A stretch of 35,327 bases of DNA from Fuerstiella sp. (GCA_014238335.1 JABABI010000027.1:1-35327), one strand, 5' to 3'. Counted from the first letter of the stretch, positions 18,000 to 27,755 are shown. Numbers and translations: made by a program. Notes: a model not told the origin generated them from the letters alone.

Positions 18000-20042
18000 A
18001 TGCACCGGAACACTCTCTTGACACTGTACCTGCTCACACTCGGCTCAACCATGGCCTGTGCCGACGAAGGCATGTGGCTGTTTAACGACCTGCCCACCAA
18101 ACAATTGAAGGCACGTTACGGGTTTGAACCGACCGAGGAGTGGGCAGAGCACGTAAGGCTGTCGTCGGTAAGATTCAACGTTGGCGGTTCCGGCTCGTTT
18201 GTGTCATCAACCGGACTGGTGCTGACGAATCATCACGTAGCCAGCGACACGCTGTTCAAACTGTCCAATTCAGAGCGCGACGTCGCCAAAGACGGTTACC
18301 TGGCGAAAGACCACACAACAGAGCTTAAGGCGCCGGACCTGGAACTGAACGTGCTGGATGCGATCGAGGACGTCACGGAGCGAGTCATATCTGCGGTGCA
18401 GAATCTGCCGGCCGAAAAAGCGGCCGAGGCCCGCCGAGCGGTGATGGCAGAGATTGAAAAAGAATCGCTGGACACGACCGGACTGCGAAGCGACGTGGTC
18501 ACACTGTTTGGCGGCTCAAAGTTTCATCTGTACCGCTACCGAAAGTACACGGACGTACGTTTGGTCTGGGCTCCGGAAGCTGACATCGCATTCTTCGGCG
18601 GTGATGCCGACAACTTTGAGTACCCGCGTTACTGCCTGGACGTCACGCTGTTCCGAGTCTACGAAGACGGCAAACCGGCAAAGATTGAACACCACCTGAA
18701 ATGGGCCGACAAGCCACTCAAAGAAGAGGAGCTAATCTTTGTAGCGGGCAACCCGGGACGCACTCAGCGCCTGTACACCGTGGACGCGTTTAAATACATG
18801 CGCGACGTGCGCAATCCTTACGTACTGAACTTCATTCGCCGCAAGGAAGTACTGATGCAGCAGTTCGGACTTGGTGGTGCGGAACAGAAACGACGGGCAC
18901 AGGACGATCTGTTCGGACTGCAAAACTCGCGCAAGGCGTACATGGGAATGCTCGGAGGACTGCAGAACCCTGCGATCATGCAGAAAAAACAGCAGGCTGA
19001 AACACAGTTGCTGGCCGCCGTCCGACAGAACCCGCAGACCCGCGAACTGGCAGCAGCATGGGCAGAAATCTCTCAACTGCAAACGGAAAAAGCCAGCACA
19101 CAGGGCACGGTGTCATCATTTCGTTCGCGGTTGTACGACATCGCCGAAACGCTTGTTCTGATGGCCGCCGAAGATCAGAAACCAGGGACCGAACGGCTTC
19201 GCGAGTTTCGCGAGAGCGCCCGGGCATCACTGGAACAGGACCTGTTTTCCACAGCGCCGATTTATCCGGATCTGGAACGTGTCAAGCTGGCCGATGAGCT
19301 CGCCCGACTGGTCGAAAAACGTGGTGGTGACGACGAACTGGCAGCGAAAGTGCTGGCGGGTAAAAGTCCTGCCGTTCGCGCCGCGCAGCTGGTGAGCAGC
19401 ACAAAGCTGTTCGAACCGGCAACCCGCCAAGCCATCGCCAAAGGTGGCACGTTCGCGATCTCCCACAGCGCCGACCCGTTGCTTCAACTGGCAACGATCA
19501 TGGAACCGGAACTGCGCGCGTACCGAAAACACAGCGAGCAACTGGCAGAACAGGAACGTCAGGCGTACGCCAAGATCTCTCAGGCAACGGTTGCCGTGCA
19601 GGGGACGGGGACTTATCCGGACGCGACATTTACTCTGCGGCTGGCCTTTGGTCCGGTGCGAAGTTATCAGGAAAATGGCGTCACTGTTCCGGCGTGGACC
19701 ACAATGGGCGGCGCGTTTCAGCACGAAACGAATCACGGGGCACAGGACGACTGGAAGCTGCCGCAGTCATGGCACGATGCCCGGGCAGAGATCAACGATG
19801 CCACTCCGTTTAACTTTGTCTGCACGGCGGACATCATCGGAGGCAACAGCGGCAGCCCGGTCATAAATCGGCAGGCAGAATTCGTTGGCATCATTTTTGA
19901 CGGTAACATCCAGAGCCTGACCAGCAACTATCTGTACACAGACGAAGTCTCGCGGGCCGTGTCGGTGTCGGGGGCCGCCATTCGAGAAGCAATGCGGGGC
20001 ATTTACGGTGCCGAAGAATACGCCAAGGAACTGGGCCGGTGA
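18000..20042 (+). CDS. S46 family dipeptidyl-peptidase (DPP7/DPP11-like)
   Basis: A 680-residue exported serine exopeptidase that should cut dipeptides from the N-terminus of peptides outside the cytoplasm. Residues 1-21 are a signal peptide (hydrophobic L-L-T-L-Y-L-L-T-L-G, then A-C-A). The chymotrypsin-like half shows GSGSFVSSTGLVLTNHHV (catalytic His at 78/79), an Asp in CLDVTLFRVY, and the nucleophile Ser617 in GGNSGSPV. A helical cap occupies the middle, as in the family, and the length is close to the usual about 700. Eighteen residues after the Ser is Gly (F-D-G-N), the position that is Gly in DPP7 and Arg in the acid-specific DPP11, which points to a hydrophobic P1 preference. ATG 18000 was chosen because it starts the signal peptide; the frame is open 31 codons earlier. 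Confidence 0.9.
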   Translation: MHRNTLLTLYLLTLGSTMACADEGMWLFNDLPTKQLKARYGFEPTEEWAEHVRLSSVRFNVGGSGSFVSSTGLVLTNHHVASDTLFKLSNSERDVAKDGYLAKDHTTELKAPDLELNVLDAIEDVTERVISAVQNLPAEKAAEARRAVMAEIEKESLDTTGLRSDVVTLFGGSKFHLYRYRKYTDVRLVWAPEADIAFFGGDADNFEYPRYCLDVTLFRVYEDGKPAKIEHHLKWADKPLKEEELIFVAGNPGRTQRLYTVDAFKYMRDVRNPYVLNFIRRKEVLMQQFGLGGAEQKRRAQDDLFGLQNSRKAYMGMLGGLQNPAIMQKKQQAETQLLAAVRQNPQTRELAAAWAEISQLQTEKASTQGTVSSFRSRLYDIAETLVLMAAEDQKPGTERLREFRESARASLEQDLFSTAPIYPDLERVKLADELARLVEKRGGDDELAAKVLAGKSPAVRAAQLVSSTKLFEPATRQAIAKGGTFAISHSADPLLQLATIMEPELRAYRKHSEQLAEQERQAYAKISQATVAVQGTGTYPDATFTLRLAFGPVRSYQENGVTVPAWTTMGGAFQHETNHGAQDDWKLPQSWHDARAEINDATPFNFVCTADIIGGNSGSPVINRQAEFVGIIFDGNIQSLTSNYLYTDEVSRAVSVSGAAIREAMRGIYGAEEYAKELGR

Positions 20043-20211
20043 GGCGCGGACGGGGCCTGCGTTAAATCTTCTGACCTGGAAGGACTGCGGAGTCGAGTGC
20101 CCTCTGTCACTGCAGCGTTTAATGTTAACTTGTGGTCACCTGGAATGTTCTTCAACAAGAGTTTCATTGCTCTCACGAGCCAGGATCGTCTACGGCATCA
20201 GGGACGCTGCT

Positions 20212-21189
20212 CTATGATGACGAACGTTCTTCGCTGCGATCTGTAGCCAGTGCGGGGGTCGGGGAGAGCCGGCTGATTTCCGCGCGCCATTCGGGTGTCA
20301 TGTTCACGTCGACGGCAGCCAGTGACGCCTGCAACTGCTCACGGTTACGAGCGCCGATAATCGGTGCGGTAACTGCGGGATGGGCCGCCACCCACGCGAC
20401 TGCCAGCGAAACCGGATGCACGCCTCGTTCGCGGGCATGAGCCACAAACTTCTCCGCAACCTCGAAGTGGATATTTTCCTGGTATCGATTCGTATACATC
20501 GAATTCTCAACCAGACGGCCAGTGTTCGGCTTTGCTGAAGTTGAGTACCTGCCGGCCAGTAATCCGCCTCCAACGGGGCTGTAGGGGATGACACCGAATT
20601 GCTCGGCTTCGGCCAGCGGCAACAGCTCAACTTCCGCCTGTCGTTTGGTCAGGTTGTACATAGGCTGCATGCAGGCGAATCGCACCTTATCTTTTCGTTC
20701 CGCAATTCCCATGGCCTTTGCTGTCTGCCAGGCGGACCAGTTGCTCACGGCGGGGTAAAGAATTTTCCCCTGCCGAACCAGTTCATCCAGCACGTCCACA
20801 ACTTCTTCGATTGGCGTATCGGCGTCGTACTGATGCACAAAATAAAGATCCAGCCGATCAGTATTCAGACGCCGCAGCGAATCTTCAACCGCCTGTGTCA
20901 CGTGCCGGCGAGACAAACCACCGGCGTTCGCGTGGTCTCCCATCCGACCAAATACTTTGCTGGTAATCACCAGTTCGTCCCGGCAATCGGCAATCAGCTT
21001 TCCCAGAATTTCTTCGGCTCGCCCCGCTGTATACACGTTGGCACAGTCAAAGAAATTAATCCCTGCATCGCGGCACTGTTCGAACATCGCAGCCGATGTG
21101 GCTTCGTCCGCATCGCCACCAAATGACATGGTACCAAAGCACACTTCCGACACTTTCATACCCGTGCGACCGAGAACCTTGTATTCCAT
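20212..21189 (-). CDS. Aldo/keto reductase
   Basis: A 325-residue cytoplasmic NADPH-dependent oxidoreductase of the aldo/keto reductase superfamily. The catalytic tetrad is complete: Asp48 and Tyr53 (FFDCANVY), Lys78 (ITSKVF) and His119 (FVHQYD). The opening MEYKVLGRTGMKVSEVCFGT, and SPVGGGLLAGRY and AVTAPIIGARNREQL near the end, are standard for the family's cofactor-binding barrel. It most resembles the bacterial general-stress/YajO-like members; the substrate is unknown. GAGG lies about 9 bases before the ATG. It converges with the S46 gene (169 bp between stops), and no partner gene is adjacent on its own strand. Confidence 0.92.
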   Translation of the reverse strand: MEYKVLGRTGMKVSEVCFGTMSFGGDADEATSAAMFEQCRDAGINFFDCANVYTAGRAEEILGKLIADCRDELVITSKVFGRMGDHANAGGLSRRHVTQAVEDSLRRLNTDRLDLYFVHQYDADTPIEEVVDVLDELVRQGKILYPAVSNWSAWQTAKAMGIAERKDKVRFACMQPMYNLTKRQAEVELLPLAEAEQFGVIPYSPVGGGLLAGRYSTSAKPNTGRLVENSMYTNRYQENIHFEVAEKFVAHARERGVHPVSLAVAWVAAHPAVTAPIIGARNREQLQASLAAVDVNMTPEWRAEISRLSPTPALATDRSEERSSS

Positions 21190-22233
21190 CTCGACAATCC
21201 TCTCTTCGTAACAAACGATTTGCCCTAGTACGCTCAGATATTAAATAAACAGATAAGTTGCGTGCCGTGTCGTTGCATCAGAACATAAGACATCGAACAG
21301 ACAAACTGCACAGGATTATGCTATAGCCACGTTCTCACCATTTGCAGTTTAAATTTCACGCCGCGAAGTTTGCGACGACGCAGTGGAGCACCGTGAACTC
21401 CGCGGGATGTAACTCAGCACCGGATTCACGAGTGGCACTGAAAGCACTGTGCCAGGCAAACTGGTTTCCATGGTATGCTTACATACGCAGACGCGTCACA
21501 GATGTTGAGGGAGCACATGATCTCACACAGGCCTTTTTCGCACAACTGCTGGAAAAGAACTATATTGCTAAGGCAAATTCCGTTAATCGTCATGGACTTC
21601 TTCATCACCCGATCCGTTTGACGACGCATCACTGAGAACATGTGACTCACGTGACATGTTTTCGTTGGCGACAGAGACCGTAATCGGCCGGGTTTCCTCC
21701 GGCACCGCGGAAAACGAAGCGAACGACAATGAATGCCGTATATGACGTTTTCTACGCCAACCACGCCTGCATCGGATTGCGTTGAGGAACTCCCAGGTCT
21801 TCCATGCTGTTGAATTCAATCAACGGTGTTCGTAGTCTGTGGACATTCGCAGCGCATCCTGGCAAGCGTGAATGCACATGAGTTCCCCGGGCCGTCAGAA
21901 ATTCTCACAGGGAACGATTATGAATCTCTTCGGTACGTTGGTAGTCCGCAGATCGCACAAAGTACGGTACCACAAACCAGAACAGAGCAAGGTATTCTTC
22001 CATGCTTCAAAGACGACGCGATTCACGCGGCCCACGCTGAGTTTCGATTTGATATAACCAGAGGCCTCATTTTCCGCAGACACGGTTGCTCCTCGAGCAG
22101 TCGCACCCTGCCTGGAAAGACATCAGATCTCGTGGACTAACACAGAATTGATTTCGACCACAAACCTCTCAGGGATACTGATCCAAGATAGCCCACCAAC
22201 TACCATGACGTCATCAGTCTCCCGAATTGAAGA
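21190..22233. other. Intergenic region with sigma-factor fragment
   Basis: 1044 bp holding an ECF sigma-factor fragment (listed). Downstream, a minus-strand frame at 21583-21819 (WEFLNAIRCRRGWRRKRH, SFSAVPEETRPITVS) and a 45-codon plus-strand frame from ATG 21920 with AGGGA upstream look faintly protein-like. I recognise neither and do not call them genes. Confidence 0.35.
21342..21590 (+). pseudogene. Truncated ECF sigma factor, N-terminal region only
   Basis: The frame reads KFATTQWSTVNSAG, ALKALCQANWFPWYAYIRRR and AHDLTQAFFAQLLEKNYIAKA. It aligns with the sigma-2 region of the intact planctomycete-type ECF factor in this window (FDSTRWSIVLAAG, WFPLYAFVRR, AQDLTQGFFAALLQ). After about 80 residues the similarity stops abruptly and an unrelated tail ends at 21635; regions corresponding to the sigma-2/3 linker and sigma-4 are absent. 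The only upstream start is TTG at 21342, with a TAG 18 bases before it. It is a gene fragment, probably left by a deletion. No kinase gene follows it. Confidence 0.7.
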
Positions 22234-23469
22234 ATGCTCCCCACGTTGATTAAAATTCAATATGCACTCGTGTTGTCTTATGCCGCCGTGATGGCACTAA
22301 GCCTTTCACCAAATCTGCAAGCGCAGGATCGTTCAAAGATCGTGCTGGTTCATTACATGCCGTGGTACGCCTCAAAACCGGCAAGCGGTCATTGGGGCTG
22401 GCACTGGACGATGAACCATTTCGATCCCGACGAAATCACATCCGAGGGTCAGCGGAACATCGCTTCCCACGATTACCCGCTGATCGATCTCTACGATTCC
22501 AATGATCCTGATGCACTGGAATGCCACGTACTGCTGATGAAATTTGGGGGAATCGACGGTGCAATCATCGACTGGTATGGCAAAGAACAGTTCCGTGACT
22601 ATGCCGATTTGCACCGGAACACCCGACATTTCATCAGGCATATCAGGAGAGCGGGACTGCGGTTTGCCATCTGCTATGAGGACCAGACCGTCCAACACAT
22701 GATTGAAGCAGATTTTCTGCCGGACCAGCAGAACGTGTCTTATGGACACCAGGTAATGCAATGGCTGGCAGACACCTGGTTCCACGATAAAGCGTACGTA
22801 AAACTGGACAAACGCCCCGTGCTGTTAATCTTTGGCCCGCAGTATTTCAAAAAGCAGCAATGGGCACAAATCGTCCCGTCCGTTTCGCCACGTCCACTGC
22901 TTTTTGGACTTCCACATCTGTCGCAGCAGACAGGAATGGACGGTGCTTTCGGTTGGCCGCCCGTGACGGGCGGTCGGGAAGTGGTTCCGAATGTCTGGCG
23001 CAAGTATCTTGGTTCTCTTCACGCCAGATCTGATGCAGGCGAATCGGTCATCTCTGTCGCGTTCCCGGGGTTCCACGATATCTACAGACAGGCAGAGCTG
23101 CATGACAGTTACGGCACAATCGACGATCGCAACGGTGCGACGTTCGCCGAAACTCTGGAGACCGCTCTGCGCAGCAAATCAAGGATTATTCAAGTCGCAA
23201 CATGGAATGACTACGGAGAAGGAACGGTCATTGAACCAACCAGGGCGGCGGGATATCGATACCTGGAGCAACTTCAGAAACACGCTGCAGCAAAGCGGAA
23301 GTTCAGACCTGAAGATTTGCGTCTTCCCGTCATGCTTTATCAAATGAAAAAAAAACAATCGCCCGGTTCACTACAGATCGCCCGCTTGAAAAAAGCCACC
23401 GACCTGTTGTTTGCCGGAGAGTGCGTCAAAGCCCGGCTGCTTCTTGAGACCGCTGCCAAAGAAAACTGA
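22234..23469 (+). CDS. GH71/GH99-like secreted glycoside hydrolase
   Basis: A 411-residue protein with an N-terminal signal peptide (hydrophobic Y-A-L-V-L-S-Y-A-A-V-M-A-L-S, then L-Q-A at about 30). The mature part opens IVLVHYMPWYASKP and GHWGWHW, and continues through FGGIDGAIIDWYG to TWNDYGEGTVIEPT at 323-336, then GYRYLEQL. These are landmarks of the GH71/GH99-like barrel, whose members cleave alpha-1,3-glucan or endo-alpha-mannosidic links. The acidic motif has Asp326 and Glu329; GH71-type enzymes carry W-N-D-[FY]-G-E, GH99 enzymes N-E-W-x-E, so this is nearer the GH71 pattern. The substrate is unknown, probably an environmental polysaccharide or glycan. The ribosome-binding site is weak (GAAG immediately before the ATG). 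No carbohydrate gene cluster surrounds it. Confidence 0.82.
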   Translation: MLPTLIKIQYALVLSYAAVMALSLSPNLQAQDRSKIVLVHYMPWYASKPASGHWGWHWTMNHFDPDEITSEGQRNIASHDYPLIDLYDSNDPDALECHVLLMKFGGIDGAIIDWYGKEQFRDYADLHRNTRHFIRHIRRAGLRFAICYEDQTVQHMIEADFLPDQQNVSYGHQVMQWLADTWFHDKAYVKLDKRPVLLIFGPQYFKKQQWAQIVPSVSPRPLLFGLPHLSQQTGMDGAFGWPPVTGGREVVPNVWRKYLGSLHARSDAGESVISVAFPGFHDIYRQAELHDSYGTIDDRNGATFAETLETALRSKSRIIQVATWNDYGEGTVIEPTRAAGYRYLEQLQKHAAAKRKFRPEDLRLPVMLYQMKKKQSPGSLQIARLKKATDLLFAGECVKARLLLETAAKEN

Positions 23470-24104
23470 CGTACACCCGAGACCGGAAACCGGATTGGAA
23501 CTTTCGTCAGCTTCGGCAGGCCGCACATAATGCAGCATCGTGACTCGTCCACGGGGTGATCGCAACCAATTTTCCCGCGACCTGCATTCTGCCCCGGGGT
23601 GACTGATGAACACCGGAATTCGGGGGCGGACTATACTCAATTCCCATAAGACGAAGGTGTGGAACAGATGAGATCTGCACCACACAGGGAACAGCCCTTA
23701 ACTTAATCAAGTGATCAATCTCTGGAAAAGACCGGGCGCATCCAAAATCGCCGAAAAAGAAAACAGGTCATGCGATTTGTTGGTGCGGAGCTCCACAAGA
23801 AGAGTTTCACGTGCTGCGTTGTTGAACTCTTTTTCGGAAAGACAACCGCACCAACGGTCGCGTCTGTTCTGAGGCGAAACGGGTCGTAAAGGTAAAGCAA
23901 ACTTCCCTGCCTCGCACACGTCGTACCAGATCGTTGTGGATGCGATAATCGGTTACGAGTGGTTCGCTTCACTGGCCACGAAAAGTGCCGACTAGCTTCA
24001 ATTTGAATGGACAGGCGGTACCACTGCAGCAGAAATTCTCCCAATCTGAGAACGACGATTGACCAGACAGGCAGCATGTTCACACTTCTGTGTACAATGC
24101 AGCA
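23470..24104. other. Intergenic region upstream of ECF sigma gene
   Basis: 635 bp between the glycosidase and the sigma-factor gene. Minus-strand frames at 23371-23685 and 23707-24083 have no convincing protein features. The promoter of the ECF-kinase pair should be in the last part, but I could not identify one securely. Confidence 0.4.
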
Positions 24105-24857
24105 ATGGCTCAGTTTCCCGATTCAAGGCGATCCGACATCCCACGTTTTGACAGCACTCGGTGGAGCATTGTGCTGGCAGCCGGTGTGCGATCATCGCCG
24201 GACGCCGCAGTCGCGCTTGAGCAGCTGTGTGAATCGTACTGGTTTCCGCTGTACGCTTTCGTTCGGCGCGAAGGATATCAACAGGCTGAGGCTCAGGATC
24301 TCACTCAGGGATTCTTTGCGGCATTGCTGCAGCGAGACGATCTGCGCAACGTGCAGCCGGACAAAGGACGTTTCCGGTCGTTTCTGCTGGCCGCACTGAA
24401 GCATTTTTTGATCAACGAATGGGACAGGGTCCGCGCTCAGAAACGGGGCGGAGGCCAGACGGTGCTGTCGCTGGACTTTGATCTGGCGGAATCGAAGTTT
24501 GGCACACAGCCCGGAGAATTAACAACGCCGGAATTCGTTTTCCAGCGTCAGTGGGCGCTGACGCTGCTGGCCAATGTCCAGGAACAACTCAAAAGCGACA
24601 TGTCTGCCAACGGTCGCGGCGATCTGTACGACGCTCTGCAGCCCCACCTTGTGGGCGAATCGGGCGCGGAAAAGTACACCGAACTGGCTGATCATTTCGG
24701 CATGACGGAAGCCGCAGTCAAAATGGCAATGTCTCGTCTGCGAAAGCGGTATCGCGCGCTGCTGCGTGAGGCAATCGCTCAGACCGTGTCTGCCGAAGAA
24801 GAGATCGATGACGAAATTCGCGACCTGTTTGACGCGTTGCGGAGGCCGGAATCGTGA
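24105..24857 (+). CDS. ECF-family RNA polymerase sigma factor (planctomycete type)
   Basis: A 250-residue sigma factor. Sigma-2 is marked by RFDSTRWSIVLAAG, YWFPLYAFVRREGY, AEAQDLTQGFFAALL and DKGRFRSFLLAALKHFLINEWDR. Sigma-4 is marked by YTELADHFGMTEAAVKMAMSRLRKRYRALLREAI, a helix-turn-helix for the -35 element. The last about 20 residues are acidic (AEEEIDDEIRDLFDAL). It lies 186 bp upstream of a Ser/Thr kinase gene on the same strand; such ECF-kinase pairs are a known planctomycete arrangement in which the kinase probably replaces an anti-sigma factor. No anti-sigma gene is present. The start is uncertain: ATG 24105 or GTG 24090 (five codons longer); neither has a strong ribosome-binding site. 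Confidence 0.9.
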   Translation: MAQFPDSRRSDIPRFDSTRWSIVLAAGVRSSPDAAVALEQLCESYWFPLYAFVRREGYQQAEAQDLTQGFFAALLQRDDLRNVQPDKGRFRSFLLAALKHFLINEWDRVRAQKRGGGQTVLSLDFDLAESKFGTQPGELTTPEFVFQRQWALTLLANVQEQLKSDMSANGRGDLYDALQPHLVGESGAEKYTELADHFGMTEAAVKMAMSRLRKRYRALLREAIAQTVSAEEEIDDEIRDLFDALRRPES

Positions 24858-25043
24858 AAACGCACCGCATCCGTGCAATTCAGCCTGCTGACACCAGGCC
24901 CTGGACTTTTCTCCGAGGACATCGCAGGCGTGTTTACGGACACCTTCAGCAGGTCCCGGCAAATTCTTCTAAATTCCGCGTTACCTTTTTTCGGTTCTGC
25001 TTCTTATGAAGATGGAGCATAATTCAAGAAAGGCAGCAAGGCC

Positions 25044-27755
25044 ATGACAAATTCCAACGTACAAACCTGTCCGGGATGCGGTGCGGAATTTTCAGGCGGC
25101 GTTGTCGACCAGCCATGTCCGGCGTGCCTGATGAAGATGGGCCTGGACAGCTCAACAGCCTCTGCCGAAAACCCCGCGTTTGCTGCCACAACGCCGCAGT
25201 CCGGCAGCTTCGTGCCGCTGGAACCAGTCACGCTGGCTGAGCACTTTCCACACCTGGAAATCATGGAAGTGCTTGGACAGGGCGGCATGGGGGCCGTTTA
25301 CAAGGCGCGGCAGACAAAGCTGGATCGCCTTGTCGCATTAAAAATCATACGACCGGAATCTGCTGACGACCCGGCATTTGCAGAGAGATTCAACAGGGAA
25401 GCTCGGACCCTGGCTCGGCTGAATCATCCCAGCATCGTCGGTGTGCACGACTTCGGCGAAGTCGTGCTCAGCGCTGGCAGACTTCCGTCCGGAGTCACGC
25501 TGTTCTTCTTTGTAATGGAATACGTGGATGGCCCGAATCTGCGTCAGTTAATGGAAGCGCAGGAGCTGTTGTCTGACCAGACTCTGACAATCATACCACA
25601 GATCTGTGAAGGTCTGCAGTATGCTCACGACGAAGGCGTCGTTCATCGCGACATCAAGCCGGAAAACATCCTTGTTGATTCACGAGGCAACGTGAAAATC
25701 GCAGATTTCGGTCTGGCGAAACTGGCAGAACATTCACCGGACAACTTCACATTAACCGGCACACATCAGGTGATGGGGACGCCGCGGTACATGGCGCCGG
25801 AACAGATGGACGCTTCCCACGAAGTTGATCACCGCGCGGATATCTATTCGCTGGGCGTGGTGTTTTACGAACTGCTTACGGGTGAAGTGCCGATGGGGCA
25901 CTTCGAACCACCGTCAAAGAATACGGCTGTCGATGCTCGCCTGGATGACGTCGTTCTGCGCGCCCTGGCGCGCGAACCGGAACGAAGATTTCAGTCTGCC
26001 AGTGAACTCAGGTCACGGGTGAATGCGGTCTCATCCGTTGACATAAACTTAACGGCTGAGCAGCAATCAGAAGTTACTCCGGCACATCGGCCCGGCGTTT
26101 CCACAATCATGGAACGAGAAGCGGTGGCTGCGTGGCAGTGGGTTGCGGGTGACGCCGGTTCTTCAACGAAAAGTGACCGTCCTGAATTACCTGCGCTGAT
26201 GATGGTTCTGTTAAGCGTCGCTGGATGTCTAAGCGTTTTGTTGCCGTGGATTGACGTTGATATTGTGGAGCCCGGCCCGAGCACCAAAAAGGTATCTGCG
26301 GTGGCTCTTGTCGACGCCGACCCGAATGAATTTACACCGTGTTTCTGGCAGAGCGAATCAGTCATTTTTCAGTCCTCAGGCAACGTTTCCATCAGCCAAA
26401 CACATCATACATTCAACGGTCTGGACATGTGGTCGGGACTGGTGGTCTGCGGATCATTTGCGCTGCTGACACTGCTGTTAATCGCATTGCCCGCCGCACA
26501 CCGACGAATGGTTCGCTGGCTGCTCTTGATGACATTGCTCGCCGGACTGGCTCTGCTGCACACGTTCCTGTTCACACCGGAAGTGGGCATGTCGTCAGTA
26601 AATCTTCCGTCAGGCAACAAGATACTGTCCGACGGGAGTCTGCGTGACCCGATGCGGCACGTTGCAAAGAACGCTGCAAACCCGGCCCGGATTCAGAACC
26701 CGCAGCCGTATTTCGTCCTGTTTCAGAACGACCCTTCTAATGGTTTCTTTCTGAGGGAAATCGATCACCGCTTAACGTACCGCGTCGGGTTCTATTGCGC
26801 CTTTGGTCTGTCGATCACAATGCTGGTCCTGAGTGCCACCGGAATTCGCCACGCCGTGGCTCACGGCGTCAGCGACAGTCCGCTGAACAAGAGGCCCGTC
26901 CCTGACTCGGACACAACACCGATGGGACTCGACCACGTGCACGCCCTCATCGATGGTCCGGCCACCTCACTTCTGGCGGTGGCTCTCTTTTTGTCCATTG
27001 CCAACCTGATCGGTCTGATCGGCGGAACCTTTGACTCAGGCCCAGGACAATTTGAAATTTACTTGGCGTTACTCCTTCCCGGCATCGTCGTCAGTCCGAT
27101 GATCGCCTTCGGGGCCTGGAACATGCGTCGTCGGAACTCCTTCGGCCTGTCCATAGCTGGTGCTGTCTTTGGCCTGCTGCCTGTGACGCCGGGAGCAATT
27201 CTGACCATCCCTCTGAGCGTGTGGGCCATCCGTGTTCTGAACAGAAGTGATGTCAGACACATATTCATCACGAGAGCACGACAGAACAAACGAGACGCAG
27301 AAGCCTTGAGGCAGCCACGGTTTTCTCGCAAAGCGATGTTCGCCGCCTGCCTGCCGCCGATGACCTTGGTGTGTCTGGCGATTTTTATGCCGTGGCTATA
27401 TCAGAAGGGGCCATACACATCGCGGCCGCCAGTCATTGCTTATCTCTTGTTTTTGATACTGCCGACGCTAGTTCTCCCGTTCCTCACGACGGTTCTGGGA
27501 CTGATGGCAGTAAGAGACATTCGCCGTTCAAACGGACAACTTGTGGGACTGAAACTAGCGTTGGCTGAAACTGCAGTCTTCCCATTTTTTGTACTGGATA
27601 CTTTAATCTGTTATGGCTTCTTCGTGTTTTTAAAGTATTGCAGCGCCCCTGATGGGGATGCCCTGACTGTGGTGGCACTGGTCGCCATTTTTCTTGTCCT
27701 GCCCGGAAACGGACTGGCAGGATGGTGGCTGTGGCGAAAGACACGAGACGAGTAG
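25044..27755 (+). CDS. Ser/Thr protein kinase with zinc ribbon and polytopic membrane C-terminus
   Basis: A 903-residue kinase. Residues 9-28 hold a Cys4 zinc ribbon (CPGCG and CPAC). The Hanks-type domain spans about 72-330: GQGGMG, VALK (Lys100), HRDIKPEN (Asp203), DFG (Asp221), GTPRYMAPEQ. All key residues are intact. After a linker come about ten hydrophobic segments in three blocks: the first at about 382-402 (LMMVLLSVAGCLSVLLPW), others at roughly 455-520 and 590-610, then a six-segment block from about 640 to 890. Part of the middle block faces outside and could be a sensor. The protein therefore couples a membrane domain to cytosolic phosphorylation, and the upstream ECF sigma factor is the obvious candidate target. 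AAAGG lies about 11 bases before the ATG. Confidence 0.9.
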   Translation: MTNSNVQTCPGCGAEFSGGVVDQPCPACLMKMGLDSSTASAENPAFAATTPQSGSFVPLEPVTLAEHFPHLEIMEVLGQGGMGAVYKARQTKLDRLVALKIIRPESADDPAFAERFNREARTLARLNHPSIVGVHDFGEVVLSAGRLPSGVTLFFFVMEYVDGPNLRQLMEAQELLSDQTLTIIPQICEGLQYAHDEGVVHRDIKPENILVDSRGNVKIADFGLAKLAEHSPDNFTLTGTHQVMGTPRYMAPEQMDASHEVDHRADIYSLGVVFYELLTGEVPMGHFEPPSKNTAVDARLDDVVLRALAREPERRFQSASELRSRVNAVSSVDINLTAEQQSEVTPAHRPGVSTIMEREAVAAWQWVAGDAGSSTKSDRPELPALMMVLLSVAGCLSVLLPWIDVDIVEPGPSTKKVSAVALVDADPNEFTPCFWQSESVIFQSSGNVSISQTHHTFNGLDMWSGLVVCGSFALLTLLLIALPAAHRRMVRWLLLMTLLAGLALLHTFLFTPEVGMSSVNLPSGNKILSDGSLRDPMRHVAKNAANPARIQNPQPYFVLFQNDPSNGFFLREIDHRLTYRVGFYCAFGLSITMLVLSATGIRHAVAHGVSDSPLNKRPVPDSDTTPMGLDHVHALIDGPATSLLAVALFLSIANLIGLIGGTFDSGPGQFEIYLALLLPGIVVSPMIAFGAWNMRRRNSFGLSIAGAVFGLLPVTPGAILTIPLSVWAIRVLNRSDVRHIFITRARQNKRDAEALRQPRFSRKAMFAACLPPMTLVCLAIFMPWLYQKGPYTSRPPVIAYLLFLILPTLVLPFLTTVLGLMAVRDIRRSNGQLVGLKLALAETAVFPFFVLDTLICYGFFVFLKYCSAPDGDALTVVALVAIFLVLPGNGLAGWWLWRKTRDE

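Noticed and set aside
23707..24083. Minus-strand frames considered as a transposase or integrase remnant
   Set aside because: No DDE/integrase motif, no terminal inverted repeats and no target duplication could be found.
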